Counted from the stretch's first letter, positions 35,258 through 45,227 are shown. The stretch is 64,000 nucleotides of DNA from Xanthomonas sp. AM6 (GCF_025665335.1 NZ_CP106869.1:2382501-2446500), one strand, 5' to 3'. The notes: generated by a model from the sequence alone, not told the origin. Made by a program: numbers and translations.

Positions 35258-38200
35258 CTACCAGCCGTTGCTGACCGGCGGGTGACCGAAGCCGCCCGAC
35301 GGGTTGAAGTTGAAGGCGAACGTCGGTGGAGGTGGCGACCACAACGACATCGGCTGCCACGGGGGCAAGTAGGGCTGAACCACCGGCTGCAAGAACGATG
35401 AAGAAGGAATCGATTCCCACAACGACTGGAAGCTCGGTAGCGTCGGTACCAGGACCGAAGGCGTGGGCGGAGGCGGTGGCTTGAGAGCGTCCAGCGGGTC
35501 GGGGCCGGGCAGCGTGCGTAAGCCTTGCCAATGCAGCATCAGGCCCGTGTAGGCGCCAATTTCGGTCGTATAGATGTTCCCGAATTTGGCCGCGCCGACC
35601 GTGTGGAACGCACCCTCGTGCTGACCCACTACGCCGTAGCTGCTTCCTCCACGCGAGACCGCCCACAGGTTGCTGGCATTGGTGGCGAATTCGGGCAGGA
35701 ACTGTTTTTTCGCACCATGGTGCAGCTCCACCGTCCGATAGAAATCGTCCGAAGCGACGACGTCCCCCATCTCGGTGTCGTTCATCGCTCTGGTGAAATG
35801 TGGCGAGCGCATCTTCGTGTAGGACGAGATCCCACCGGTATCATCATCCACGCCAGCGTTTTCCTGCGCGGTACGGAACACATCCAGCAGTTCCGGGTTG
35901 GACGCGATGTGCAGCGGCTTGAATTTCTCGAACATCGACAGCACGCGCAATTCGAGTTGCGGCGATAAGCGGGAGTCGTAGTACTTGATCGCGCCGGGTT
36001 GGGACATGTGCACGTAGTCGTGGATGTCCTGCGCCAGTTGCTGGTAGGAACCGGATTCACTCTGGGTCAGGTAACGGTAGTTCGCCTCGAAAGTGCTGAA
36101 CGCCACCGTCGTGCCGGGCTGCGGCAAGGCGATCTTGGCCTTGCAGCCGCCGCTGGGATCGACCCACGACAAGGGATTGCACCCGACGTACTGGTAAAGG
36201 TTGGGGCTGTCGATCGGCCCGTTGGGATCGGGGCTGAGCCAACGCGCCAGCCAGGTCACGTAGTAACGATCGCCGAAGTAGTACAGCCCGGTAGCGTCGT
36301 CGCACTCCTTGCCGCAGAAGCGGTAGTCCTTGAGCTTTACCTCGGTCTGCGAATTGCCGGCGATGATGGCCGTGCCGCCGTAAGGGAAGTACTCCTCGTA
36401 ACTGATCACCGAGCCGTCGGCTTCCACCTCAAGCGCCGACGAACCGGTGACCGTGGCGAGCTGGAAGCGCCATTGCGGCGAGCGTCCATCGCTGGCGGGC
36501 CAATAGAAAGCCGTCAGCAGGCGAGCTCCGCCGTCACCTACGGAAATGCCGGTACGCGCGACCTCGGCTATGCCGGATGTGGGCAGGGTGCGGACCAGCT
36601 CGCATCCATCCAGATAGACCTTGTCCTCCACCTGCAGGCCACCGGCGGTGAGACGCTGGGTGACGCGGCGCACACGCTGGCCGGCGCTGTTGTAGATGTA
36701 GTACTGAGCATCGTCGTCGCCGCCACTGCGGGCGATCAGTACCGCGCATCGCGGCTTGTTGCGCCAGTCCCAGTCCATTGAGCGCAGATGCTCGAAATCC
36801 ACCATGTTGCCGTTGGCATCGTAGGCCGCATCCGGATCGGGATCGACGGCGTCGGCGTCGAGCACCACGCGGTTGGAGGTCTGCGAAACCGCGTATCCGC
36901 GTGTCCACGATAGGGTCGACTGCGGTGTCGTATGCTCGAGCTGCACGAGATTGCCCGAGTCGTCGTACCTGTAGCGCTCCAGGTAGGGCACCAGCTTGGT
37001 GCCGTCGGAGGGATTCTGCGGACACAGCGGGAGATACGCGCTCTGCTTGAAGCCGGTGCGGTAGGTGGTCGCGCCGATGGCCGGGTTCTCGCGGCCCGTG
37101 GCCTGCAGCAATCGGTAGATCGCATCGTAACCATAATCCTGGCGCGGCCCGATCTGGGACTGGTTGCAGAACACCAGTGGCACGGTGGCGTCCTCGGCGC
37201 AGGTGACGTTGCCTACCGGGTCGTAGGTATATGCGATCCGTTGCAGGGCCTTGCTGTCGCTTCGACGCGAAATGTCGATGGCAAGCAGGCGGCCGGTGCT
37301 GTCCTCGTAGCCACGAACCGCCAGCACGTCGGTACCCAGCAGCGCCGATGCGCGCTTGCCCTCCGGCGAGTAGACCGCCTGTGTCACTACCTGGCTGGGG
37401 GCCGAAGCCCCGGCCAGGGTCAGGTTGCTGGATGCGAGCCAGCCGTTCGCGTAGTAGCCGCTCTGCTGGCGACTGCCATCGGCGCAGATCTTGTCGATCA
37501 ATTGCCCGAAGGCGTTGCGCTCGCTCTGCGTGGTGCGCGGCGGCTCGAGCGCGACCGTCTTGCCTGGTGACCAGTCGACCTCCTCCACGTAGTCCACGCG
37601 CAGTTCGAAACGGCTACTCGTCGGTTTCCCCCCAAGATCGAAGGGGCCGTCGCCGAGCACGCCGGCCGAATCGCGCAGTTCGATGCGCCGGCCAATCGAG
37701 TTGGTCGCCGCGTCGGTGCCGTAGCTCAGGCGTTCCACGACCTGCTGCAGCCCCTGCGCGCCATCCACATAGACCTGCGTGAGCCGGTTCATGGCGTCGT
37801 AGTCGCGGCGCGAATGCACGCCTCGGCCGTCCCACTGATGCGCCAGGCGTCCCAGGGCATCGTTGAAAACGATGCGCGCGCCCGAATCCATGCTGTCGAG
37901 CGACATCGTATTGCCGGCCAGATCGTAACCACTGACGATGTTCCAGATCGGAGTGCCGCCAGTCGCGTTGCGCGCACTGAAACGCGGGTCGGCCAGCGCC
38001 AGCGTGCGTCCATCCAGATCGAGCACGCTGGTGGTCACCATCGACTGGATCTGCGGCGCATCCGTGCTGCGGTTACGCTGCTCCAGGTCGACCACGCGAC
38101 CCAGCGGATCCAGCCATCGCGTCAGGTAAGTGCCTGCGAAAAACGCGGCCTGTTCGAGCGCCCGACGCTCGTCGGCGAACGCCGGCGAAGTGTCGCCGAT

Positions 38201-41200
38201 ATGGGCCAGGTAGTAAGGCGAGGTGAGTACCGTATCGTCCAAGTCCCACTGCTCACCGGTCCAGGCACGATAGACGCTGCGCGCGATGAACCCCTTGGCC
38301 GTTAGCGTCTCCACGACGCGGCCCTGTGCGTCGCGCCAATCGGTGTCGTACCAGCCGTCCCGGTCTGCGGTGAACGCCACCGCGTCGGTAAAGCGCGGCA
38401 GCCAGCGTTTCACCGCCTGCCCCTGCATGTCCAGCTGCACCAGATCGTTGGAGATCCAGGCGTCCTGACCGCGGCCGCAGGCCGCCGCTTCGACCTGCGT
38501 CTTGGTTTCCAGGCTTCGGCCGAGCGAATCGCTATAGCTCGCCATCAGCTTCAGTACCGTGGTCTGTCCTGGCGCCAGCTGGCTGACATGCAGTTGACGG
38601 GCCACGCTGAACACCACCGGCGGCTGACCGCTGCCCGCGCGGTAGTCGTAGTAGAAGTAGCCGGTCATCTGCTGCAGGTAGGCCGCAGGGTCGGTCAGTA
38701 CCTGGTCGATGCTGGTCGCAGCCTTCGGGACATAGCTCCCGATGTCGCCGTCGCCCTGGCGCGTGCCACCCGCGGGCGCGTGAAAGCGGGTGGCCACGAT
38801 CACGCGGCCCAGCGCATCGGGCAGGATTTGGTCGATGACGCCATTGACGTCGGTCAGCGTCGCGGTCTGCAGCGTCTGGTAGTCCGGTACGGCCAGCGCG
38901 GTGCCGTCGGCATTGGTGATGGTGACGGGCAGCAATGCGTACGCGTCATAGGCCACACTCACGCTGTTGCCGGCCGCATCGGTCGCGCTGATGGGCCGAT
39001 AGAACTGCGTCGCATCGGTGTATTGAGTGATGTTGCCCGGTGCCCACCAGTAGTCGCCATCGAGCTGCAGGAAGCCTTCGTCCTGAAGTTGTTGCGCGCT
39101 CAGGCGATTGCCGTAGGTCTGCGTCACCATGCCGGCGCTGAAGCGCGTGGTGACCGCATGATGCAGCAGCGCAGGCCAGGCTGCGGTGCCGAATGGCAGC
39201 GGTTGCGCTCGCGCTGCGTCCCAGTAGATCTGCCTAGTGTCCAGGCGCAGTCGCGCCTGGGGTTGGGCCCCGGAGAAGGCCTGCTCCGGTGGAAGGATGT
39301 TCTGCAGCGCCGTCCGCGTGCGTTCGCGTACCGCATCGAAATCCAGCCAGCCGCCGGTGGCGGGTTCGACCTGACCCAATTGGTAGGCGACTTGCTCGAG
39401 CGCCGGCACGACGAACGCGCCATCGTGCTCCACCGGCGCTGCAAAACCCGACTGCTGTGCGGTCACCAGCGCCTGGGTCTGGAACGCGGGCCAGGCGGAG
39501 GAGGGCGATGCGCCCGTGGCGGTATTGCCACGCATGTTGGCCACGTCAACCGCAAGCAGTACATGGCCGTAAGCATCCACCTCCAGAGTGAACTGCTGGC
39601 TGATGCGCGGGTCCTGCGCGTCGCGTTCGTATACCGCGGTGACGATTTCGCGCGCCGCCACCTGGAACACCGCGTCGTGATCGCCGCTCCCCGGTTGCAC
39701 TTCGCACACGGTGTAGCTATTGCTCTCCACGGTGAACGGCACGCCTTCCAATGGACCGCCATCCAGGCCGTAACTTTCGCTGCGCAGCGGTTGCCCCTTC
39801 AGCGCACGATGGGCGACGCGCAGCAGCGAGGCATCGGCCAGGGAGGACAGGGTCTGGATGGCGCTGTCAGGCGGCGCCGGTTGCCGGCCCGCCACGCCGT
39901 GCCAGTAATCCCGCAGGTATTGCAGGGTCAGCGAGTCGCCACCAACGAAGGCACCGGTGTCGTACCAGGTCCTGGTAAAAGCCGAGGGTGCGAAGGACTG
40001 ACCGCCAACGGTCTGCTCGGTCCAGCGCTCGACATGGCCGAATCCGCGGAACGATTTGGCAACCGGGTCGTAGTAGCCGTCGTGATACGCCATTCGTAGG
40101 GTCTGGCTGCAATCGGAAAACGGCTCCGTGCTGGTGACGCAGGTCACCACCTGGACCGGAAACGGCAACGTGCAAGGCCACGGCCGGCCGGCGAGGGCAT
40201 CGGCCAGGGCGAACTGACTCGACGTGCCGTAGGTCAGTTCGGTGCTGGCCCCCAGATCGCTACGAACGGCCGACAGCAGCCAGGGCTTGCGCCCACCGGT
40301 GAAGTCGATCAGCCATTGCCCTTGCGTGGAGGTTCCCAGCAGCAGGTCATGGCTGCCACCGCCGAGCAGATCTGCGCTGCCCGCATAGCTGAGCTGCGAA
40401 TAGGGCGCAGGCAACTCGACCACCACCGGCGCGGCGAATCCGTCGCCCGCCTGGTTGAGGTAGATGTAGACCTGTCGTTCGCCGAAATAGACCAGGTCCG
40501 CACCACCGGAACCGCTGACGTCCGCCAGGCGCAGTCGCGCGGCGTCGAATCCACCCGGGAAACCGGGTGCCCCGTCGAACAGCACACGCTCGCCGAACCG
40601 GCCGTAGCCAAGGCTGGGCCAGCACTCCACGCTGCCGTCGCGAATGCGTACGATGTGCGCGCCACCGTCGCCCACGAGGTCGGCGAAATCGATGAACTCC
40701 CTCTGCGACGCTGTTCGTGGATCAGGCACGCCTTCCTGCAGAACCAGCTCCACCGGGTCGCCATAACCTTCCTCGCCCCTGCCGGGATAGCGGCGCAGCG
40801 ATTTCCCCCGCATCACCAGGAGATCGGCCAGGCCGGTGCCGCCAAGGTCCACATATTGGGCTGCAGCCGTAGCCGCTTCGGGTGCCCATTGCGGGAAGGA
40901 CTGGAACGCGCTCCAGCCCGAATCCCGCTCGTACCGGTAGTAGCCGGCTTGGCTGCCTTCCGCCACCACGCAATCCAGCTGGCCATTGCCCTGCAGGCTG
41001 GTGAGCAACTGTCGTCCGGCAGAGACATCGCGCTGCACCGGCATTGCCTGCGGCGTCAGCGCCGCGGCGAAGCGGCCATCACCCAGGTTGCGCCAGAACT
41101 GGCAGGCCGACGGTGTGCTGAAAAGCAGACCGGGCAATCCTTCGCCCAACAAGTCGGCGACGATCAGTTCGCCCTGCGACAACGGGGCCGGAAACGCGCC

Positions 41201-42325
41201 GCGCGCCGGCGCTACCGGCTGGAACGCCTGTTGTGCCGGCTCGAATCGCTGGTAGTCCAGGCTCACGCCCGGCACTTCCAGCATCGTGTACTCTCCCCCC
41301 GAAGAGCGGCGGTAGCCGCGCTGCACCGCGCGGCTCAGCACCGACACTCCATCCTGCACGGCGTGCTCGAACACGGTCGCCCCGACCAGGCAAGGCTGCG
41401 CACCAAGTTCGGGCAATGCATGAAACATCAGCACGCCTCGGCATAGCCGGTAGGTGCGTACCTCGAATCCACTGCGATAGCTGGAGAATGGGTCCGGTCG
41501 TGCGGGCCAAGCGCGTACCGGCGTGTACGGATCGAGATTGCCGACCCGGATGTCGTACTCGCCGTAATCGAACAGCAGACGCATCGCGTAGGCCAGTCCA
41601 CCCAGGCCATCGGCGTAGGCGCCATAGCGAATCTCAGCGATATAGCGATTCGCGGTATGGTCGCGCCCGGCGTTGCTGGGCAGTGAGGGTATATTGACGC
41701 CGTCCTCAGCCTTGTAGCGATACTCAACGCGGTCTCCCAAGGCCGTCAACGAGCGCTCGATCAACCAGGCCAGCACGCGCGAAGGTGCCGCCGGATCCGC
41801 GATGCGCGCGCAAGCATCAAGTCCCAGCACGGCCACACTGCCGTCCGCACTGGCGATACGCCAATGTTCATCGTTGTCGCTGAGCCGGCGCCATCGTTCG
41901 AAACGCGTTCCATCGCCATCCACGCGCTTGCGGAAGCGCAATACCTGATAGTCGATGCCGTGTTCGGAACGACGATGGATGACTGGCTGCCACTGGCTCC
42001 CGACTTGCGCCAGCGTCGGTACCAGCACCTCGCCATCTGCCATGAACTCGTCGGTGTCGTCGTAGCGTGGGATGCTCGCATCGGTACGACGCGAGATTCG
42101 GGGCAGGGCGAGATCGAATCCCAAGCCGAAGGGCCCATTGCCGCCGCCGCTGGCATATCCCAGTGTGAGCGATGGCGTGACTTCGCGGCACGTGGAGGCA
42201 GGGATGGGTATCCGGAACGTTGCCGCTCCGGTGAAATCGTCTGCGGTGTAACTCTCGCCCATCCCCCGAACAGCGCCTCCGCCGCTGGGAGTGGAGAGTT
42301 TGGGTAATTCGATTGCGCTTGCCAT
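35258..42325 (-). CDS. Fused Tc toxin subunits B and C (TcB-TcC) with cargo
   Basis: A 2355-residue fusion of TcB and TcC, which together form the closed cocoon around a toxic C-terminal peptide. It starts with the SpvB domain (LSTPSGGGAVRGMGESY), continues with FG-GAP/VCBS-like propeller repeats (about residues 380-660, for example DLLGEGLPGLLF and LADVSGSGGADLVYF) and the TcB mid region (YYDPVAKSFRGFGHVE), then Rhs repeats to the Rhs core RYYVTWLARWLSPDP and NLYQYVGCNPLSWVDPSG, ending near residue 2058. The last roughly 295 residues are the variable cargo: a region with H2202-H2203, N2219, H2236 and H2241, then a proline-rich tail. The start at 42325 follows AGGGA. First gene of the Tc operon. 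Confidence 0.94.
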   Translation of the reverse strand: MASAIELPKLSTPSGGGAVRGMGESYTADDFTGAATFRIPIPASTCREVTPSLTLGYASGGGNGPFGLGFDLALPRISRRTDASIPRYDDTDEFMADGEVLVPTLAQVGSQWQPVIHRRSEHGIDYQVLRFRKRVDGDGTRFERWRRLSDNDEHWRIASADGSVAVLGLDACARIADPAAPSRVLAWLIERSLTALGDRVEYRYKAEDGVNIPSLPSNAGRDHTANRYIAEIRYGAYADGLGGLAYAMRLLFDYGEYDIRVGNLDPYTPVRAWPARPDPFSSYRSGFEVRTYRLCRGVLMFHALPELGAQPCLVGATVFEHAVQDGVSVLSRAVQRGYRRSSGGEYTMLEVPGVSLDYQRFEPAQQAFQPVAPARGAFPAPLSQGELIVADLLGEGLPGLLFSTPSACQFWRNLGDGRFAAALTPQAMPVQRDVSAGRQLLTSLQGNGQLDCVVAEGSQAGYYRYERDSGWSAFQSFPQWAPEAATAAAQYVDLGGTGLADLLVMRGKSLRRYPGRGEEGYGDPVELVLQEGVPDPRTASQREFIDFADLVGDGGAHIVRIRDGSVECWPSLGYGRFGERVLFDGAPGFPGGFDAARLRLADVSGSGGADLVYFGERQVYIYLNQAGDGFAAPVVVELPAPYSQLSYAGSADLLGGGSHDLLLGTSTQGQWLIDFTGGRKPWLLSAVRSDLGASTELTYGTSSQFALADALAGRPWPCTLPFPVQVVTCVTSTEPFSDCSQTLRMAYHDGYYDPVAKSFRGFGHVERWTEQTVGGQSFAPSAFTRTWYDTGAFVGGDSLTLQYLRDYWHGVAGRQPAPPDSAIQTLSSLADASLLRVAHRALKGQPLRSESYGLDGGPLEGVPFTVESNSYTVCEVQPGSGDHDAVFQVAAREIVTAVYERDAQDPRISQQFTLEVDAYGHVLLAVDVANMRGNTATGASPSSAWPAFQTQALVTAQQSGFAAPVEHDGAFVVPALEQVAYQLGQVEPATGGWLDFDAVRERTRTALQNILPPEQAFSGAQPQARLRLDTRQIYWDAARAQPLPFGTAAWPALLHHAVTTRFSAGMVTQTYGNRLSAQQLQDEGFLQLDGDYWWAPGNITQYTDATQFYRPISATDAAGNSVSVAYDAYALLPVTITNADGTALAVPDYQTLQTATLTDVNGVIDQILPDALGRVIVATRFHAPAGGTRQGDGDIGSYVPKAATSIDQVLTDPAAYLQQMTGYFYYDYRAGSGQPPVVFSVARQLHVSQLAPGQTTVLKLMASYSDSLGRSLETKTQVEAAACGRGQDAWISNDLVQLDMQGQAVKRWLPRFTDAVAFTADRDGWYDTDWRDAQGRVVETLTAKGFIARSVYRAWTGEQWDLDDTVLTSPYYLAHIGDTSPAFADERRALEQAAFFAGTYLTRWLDPLGRVVDLEQRNRSTDAPQIQSMVTTSVLDLDGRTLALADPRFSARNATGGTPIWNIVSGYDLAGNTMSLDSMDSGARIVFNDALGRLAHQWDGRGVHSRRDYDAMNRLTQVYVDGAQGLQQVVERLSYGTDAATNSIGRRIELRDSAGVLGDGPFDLGGKPTSSRFELRVDYVEEVDWSPGKTVALEPPRTTQSERNAFGQLIDKICADGSRQQSGYYANGWLASSNLTLAGASAPSQVVTQAVYSPEGKRASALLGTDVLAVRGYEDSTGRLLAIDISRRSDSKALQRIAYTYDPVGNVTCAEDATVPLVFCNQSQIGPRQDYGYDAIYRLLQATGRENPAIGATTYRTGFKQSAYLPLCPQNPSDGTKLVPYLERYRYDDSGNLVQLEHTTPQSTLSWTRGYAVSQTSNRVVLDADAVDPDPDAAYDANGNMVDFEHLRSMDWDWRNKPRCAVLIARSGGDDDAQYYIYNSAGQRVRRVTQRLTAGGLQVEDKVYLDGCELVRTLPTSGIAEVARTGISVGDGGARLLTAFYWPASDGRSPQWRFQLATVTGSSALEVEADGSVISYEEYFPYGGTAIIAGNSQTEVKLKDYRFCGKECDDATGLYYFGDRYYVTWLARWLSPDPNGPIDSPNLYQYVGCNPLSWVDPSGGCKAKIALPQPGTTVAFSTFEANYRYLTQSESGSYQQLAQDIHDYVHMSQPGAIKYYDSRLSPQLELRVLSMFEKFKPLHIASNPELLDVFRTAQENAGVDDDTGGISSYTKMRSPHFTRAMNDTEMGDVVASDDFYRTVELHHGAKKQFLPEFATNASNLWAVSRGGSSYGVVGQHEGAFHTVGAAKFGNIYTTEIGAYTGLMLHWQGLRTLPGPDPLDALKPPPPPTPSVLVPTLPSFQSLWESIPSSSFLQPVVQPYLPPWQPMSLWSPPPPTFAFNFNPSGGFGHPPVSNGW

Positions 42326-43095
42326 CTGGCGTTCCCTGCCTGACAACAACTACGACCCCGACGCCCTTGGCGTAACCGGACGCCCCCGCGGCAGCTTTTT
42401 TTGCCGTGCGCTGGACCATAGCATGGAATTTAAATCGGGGAAGTCCTCAAACGGATGGTCCGGGAAATGTCAACGCCGGTCGCTATCGATGTGTCAGTCC
42501 GACGTCAGCGCAACAGTCGTCCGACGTGCTATTCCTGTCGCAGTCGCGTTGACCTTGGCGATCCATTGATCGTCTTCTAGATCCCAAAGATTCAAAGGTT
42601 TGCGCTTGTGAGCGCTGGTGAAACATGAGCTGGCTAGCTAGCCAAGGGTTCGCAGGCTCTGCGCCTTGAAGTCGGCTACAAACTGCGGACGAAGCTGACG
42701 GTAGGCTTGTAGACAATTTGAAGGACCCGGCCTGGATTTTGCTGTTCGGCGGCGCCCTCGATCAGTGTCTCGCGACCAATCGCCAGATCCGCATTACCAC
42801 CGCCGACGTGCCGGAGGCTGTATTCGAGGGCGAACAGAGGAGAGGATTAGGGTGCGTTATCGGGGGGTAGGGAAGGGCCACTCTCAACTCAACGCAGACG
42901 GCGCGGTGTGAGTTGGTGGCCCGGACCAGCCCACGCCAGTCCATCAATTGGCCTACCCATAGATGACTTGCCACTCATCAAGGCTTAGACCGTCTTGTTG
43001 CCAATAGAGGACTCCGGCGTCGCACGACATGAGATCATGGTTTGGTAGTTTGGCTTGGTCCTCCAATTCGCATGATCATCGCCTGAGGGTTCCTA
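42326..43095. other. Tc operon promoter region and gene-poor spacer
   Basis: About 770 bases between the divergent TcB-TcC and CoiA-like genes. The first 150 bases should contain the Tc promoter, including an AT island with ATTTAAAT near 42430. Further on are a hairpin GCGCT-TGTG-AGCGC (42602-42615) and a perfect palindrome GGCTAGCTAGCC (42632-42643). A frame from about 42718 to 42870 (DPAWILLFGGALDQCLATN and on) looks protein-like and may be a gene remnant. No complete gene is supported. Confidence 0.55.
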
Positions 43096-44118
43096 GTGTC
43101 CACACGCGCGCCTCGCAAGCTTACCGTCCCCTTCGGAATGAAGGACGGGCGACTTGTCTTCGTGTCCGATGTCGCATTTGGCTTGGAGTGCAAGTGCACG
43201 TGTCCGGAGTGCGGACAAGCGCTTGTTGCGCGTAACCGGGATTTTCCCGGACGACGCCGCGTCCGGCATTTTCAGCATGTGCGCGCATCCTCATGCCCAG
43301 GTGGTTATGAAACGGCCGTACACCGGATGGCTAAGGACGTGCTGGCCACCGCAGATGCAGTTCTGCTGCCGCGTTGGGCTAGCGGCGATGTTGTTATTGA
43401 GCCGGAGCCGCTGGTAATCGTGAACGCTGGGCTAGAGGTACCTCTGCTCGACGGGGCCACCCGGCCTGACGTCCTCGTGCATGGAATGGCCTCGGAGATC
43501 GAGTTCAATGTGCTCTGCTTCGAGGTTCGCGTTCGACACGCTGTGGACGAGCCCAAGCGTAGTCTGTTAGCCACCAACGGTGTCGATGCGATTGAAATCG
43601 ATCTCTCGGGTTTGGATGATGAAGCCGTAGCCGATCCCGCAACATTTCGACGCGAAGTGCTGGAGAACCCAGAGAATAGGCACTGGATTCACTTATCGCA
43701 CGCGTCGTACGTCGCCCAGCGCGCTGATAAAGCGCTGATCGAAGTTGAGGACCTGACCGTCACCGAGCGCGTGCTGATCACGAAGGCTGGGCGACCGTTC
43801 ACCATCCGGGAGCAATGGGCGTTCTTAGTAAAGCCCGGGTCCCGCGACCGAGTGCGGATCCAGGTCCCGGACGAGACGGTTGGTGAGCAGGTTCAACCTT
43901 ATCCCCGCGGAATGCACACAATCTCGAGTCGCTCCATCATGGTCGACGAGTGGGGGCGCCTGCGCCTGCGTTACAAGATGTATCTTGATCAGATCCAGAT
44001 GAACCCTTCCGAGCCCGAGGGACCCCAGCGCGGTCTGTTCGAAGCGTCCGAAGAGAGAGGGGTGGGTCCAGGCTTCAAAGTACGGGTGCGTAACTGGAAA
44101 GGGAGTCCCGGCTATTAA
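43096..44118 (+). CDS. CoiA-like nuclease-domain protein
   Basis: A 340-residue protein with the layout of CoiA-type competence proteins and related orphan nucleases. Residues 32-39 (CKCTCPECG) with H58, H61 and C67 form a likely zinc finger; HRMAKDVL (about 76-83) is the helix that usually follows. A restriction-endonuclease-like core is suggested by D125 in RPDVLV and E143-V-R145 in CFEVRV, a variant of the PD-(D/E)xK pattern with Arg for Lys. The C-terminal 150 residues are unfamiliar. The GTG at 43096 follows GAGGG. No competence genes are nearby, so a defence or DNA-repair role is as likely. Confidence 0.72.
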   Translation: MSTRAPRKLTVPFGMKDGRLVFVSDVAFGLECKCTCPECGQALVARNRDFPGRRRVRHFQHVRASSCPGGYETAVHRMAKDVLATADAVLLPRWASGDVVIEPEPLVIVNAGLEVPLLDGATRPDVLVHGMASEIEFNVLCFEVRVRHAVDEPKRSLLATNGVDAIEIDLSGLDDEAVADPATFRREVLENPENRHWIHLSHASYVAQRADKALIEVEDLTVTERVLITKAGRPFTIREQWAFLVKPGSRDRVRIQVPDETVGEQVQPYPRGMHTISSRSIMVDEWGRLRLRYKMYLDQIQMNPSEPEGPQRGLFEASEERGVGPGFKVRVRNWKGSPGY

Positions 44119-44447
44119 CCGCCTTTACTAGCCAAGTTGGGGTATGCGTGCAGTGGCCGCGTGAAACAAGCGATCGGCGCCCCGATTCAGTGACGTGTCG
44201 CGTGCGTGCCGTCGCCTAGGCGAATGACGCTCCTTGTCGGACTTGATGCTCTGAAGATGCCTAATAAATATGCTGCAAGCCTCGCGGAGAGCAGGCATTG
44301 CGGACGCGGGAGATAAGGGAGGTCTATCGGGTGTAGGGAGAGCGACTTCCGACCCGATGCCGTCGCTGATCAACTCATGCCTGCTCTGGCGATTGCGTCG
44401 CAACTCTAGTGTCGAATGCAAACCGCTGCCTTGTGTATTGCACGCTG
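44119..44447. other. Intergenic region between convergent genes, no gene seen
   Basis: About 330 bases between the stops of the CoiA-like and membrane-protein genes. Short frames on both strands have no motif and no good ribosome binding site. No strong terminator hairpin with U-tract was recognised. Confidence 0.5.
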
Positions 44448-45227
44448 CTAACGCTTCTTCGTCTTCTTGCCTGCCGTACGTCTGGCCTCCGCGGCGCGCT
44501 GAGCTGTTTTGATCTTCAGGCCTTCTTCAAACCGCTCTGAGGCTTGTATCGCAAGGTCGTATATGCCGGGCTTTCCACCGCGAAGCTTGCGAAACATGCG
44601 GCCGAGCGTCGGAGAGGCCGTGATGCGTCGGTGATGCGCATAGTACGCAAACTGCTTGGAACTGACGTACGTAGAGAAGCCACCTGCCAGGATGCTCAAC
44701 TGAATCCAGAGTGAGCCGAGCGCTGGAACCCGCCCAGAATAGATCTGCACGAGCGCGATGCAGGAGGCTAGTAGAAGGACCGACGGAAGCGCGATCAGAA
44801 TAGCCCTGTAGCCAAGTGTGACCTTCAGGATGCCGCTTGGGTCTTTCGCCTTCGCAATGGATGAGATTGCATAGATGTACAGGGGCAACCCTAAGCAGGC
44901 GATGTCGATGTTGGATAGGCTATAGGCCGGCTTGGCAGCCCAGAAGATGCCCCACAGCAGGGCAGCGAGCACCAGCATGACGCCGAGGTCTTCATAGAGC
45001 AGTTTGTAGAAGTTGCGAAGGAACTCGTTGTTACGACGATGGTGCGAGTTCAGCAAGTCGATGAGATAGGCGGTCGCTGTGCCCCAGAAGGATGTACACA
45101 GGAAGACCAGTAGCAGCGCTGCTGTAAGCCCAGGAAAGAAGTCATATGCCCGGACGAAGATGGGTATGATCGATGCCGATCCCCACGCAAGGGGCACAAC
45201 GATGCACAGCAGGAGGAGGTAGTGCAT
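44448..45227 (-). CDS. Hypothetical multi-pass membrane protein
   Basis: A 259-residue protein with about six hydrophobic helices in residues 1-190 (for example LLLLCIVVPLAWGSAS, LGVMLVLAALLWGIFW and AILIALPSVLLLASC) and a basic cytoplasmic tail ending in GKKTKKR. I do not recognise a family. The ATG at 45227 has GAGGAGG nowhere suitable upstream on its own strand. Directly upstream, in another frame, is a well-formed N-terminal segment with a good ribosome binding site (45050-45370). The two frames meet at about 45230, so the true protein may be about 307 residues with a single-base deletion here. Confidence 0.65.
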   Translation of the reverse strand: MHYLLLLCIVVPLAWGSASIIPIFVRAYDFFPGLTAALLLVFLCTSFWGTATAYLIDLLNSHHRRNNEFLRNFYKLLYEDLGVMLVLAALLWGIFWAAKPAYSLSNIDIACLGLPLYIYAISSIAKAKDPSGILKVTLGYRAILIALPSVLLLASCIALVQIYSGRVPALGSLWIQLSILAGGFSTYVSSKQFAYYAHHRRITASPTLGRMFRKLRGGKPGIYDLAIQASERFEEGLKIKTAQRAAEARRTAGKKTKKR

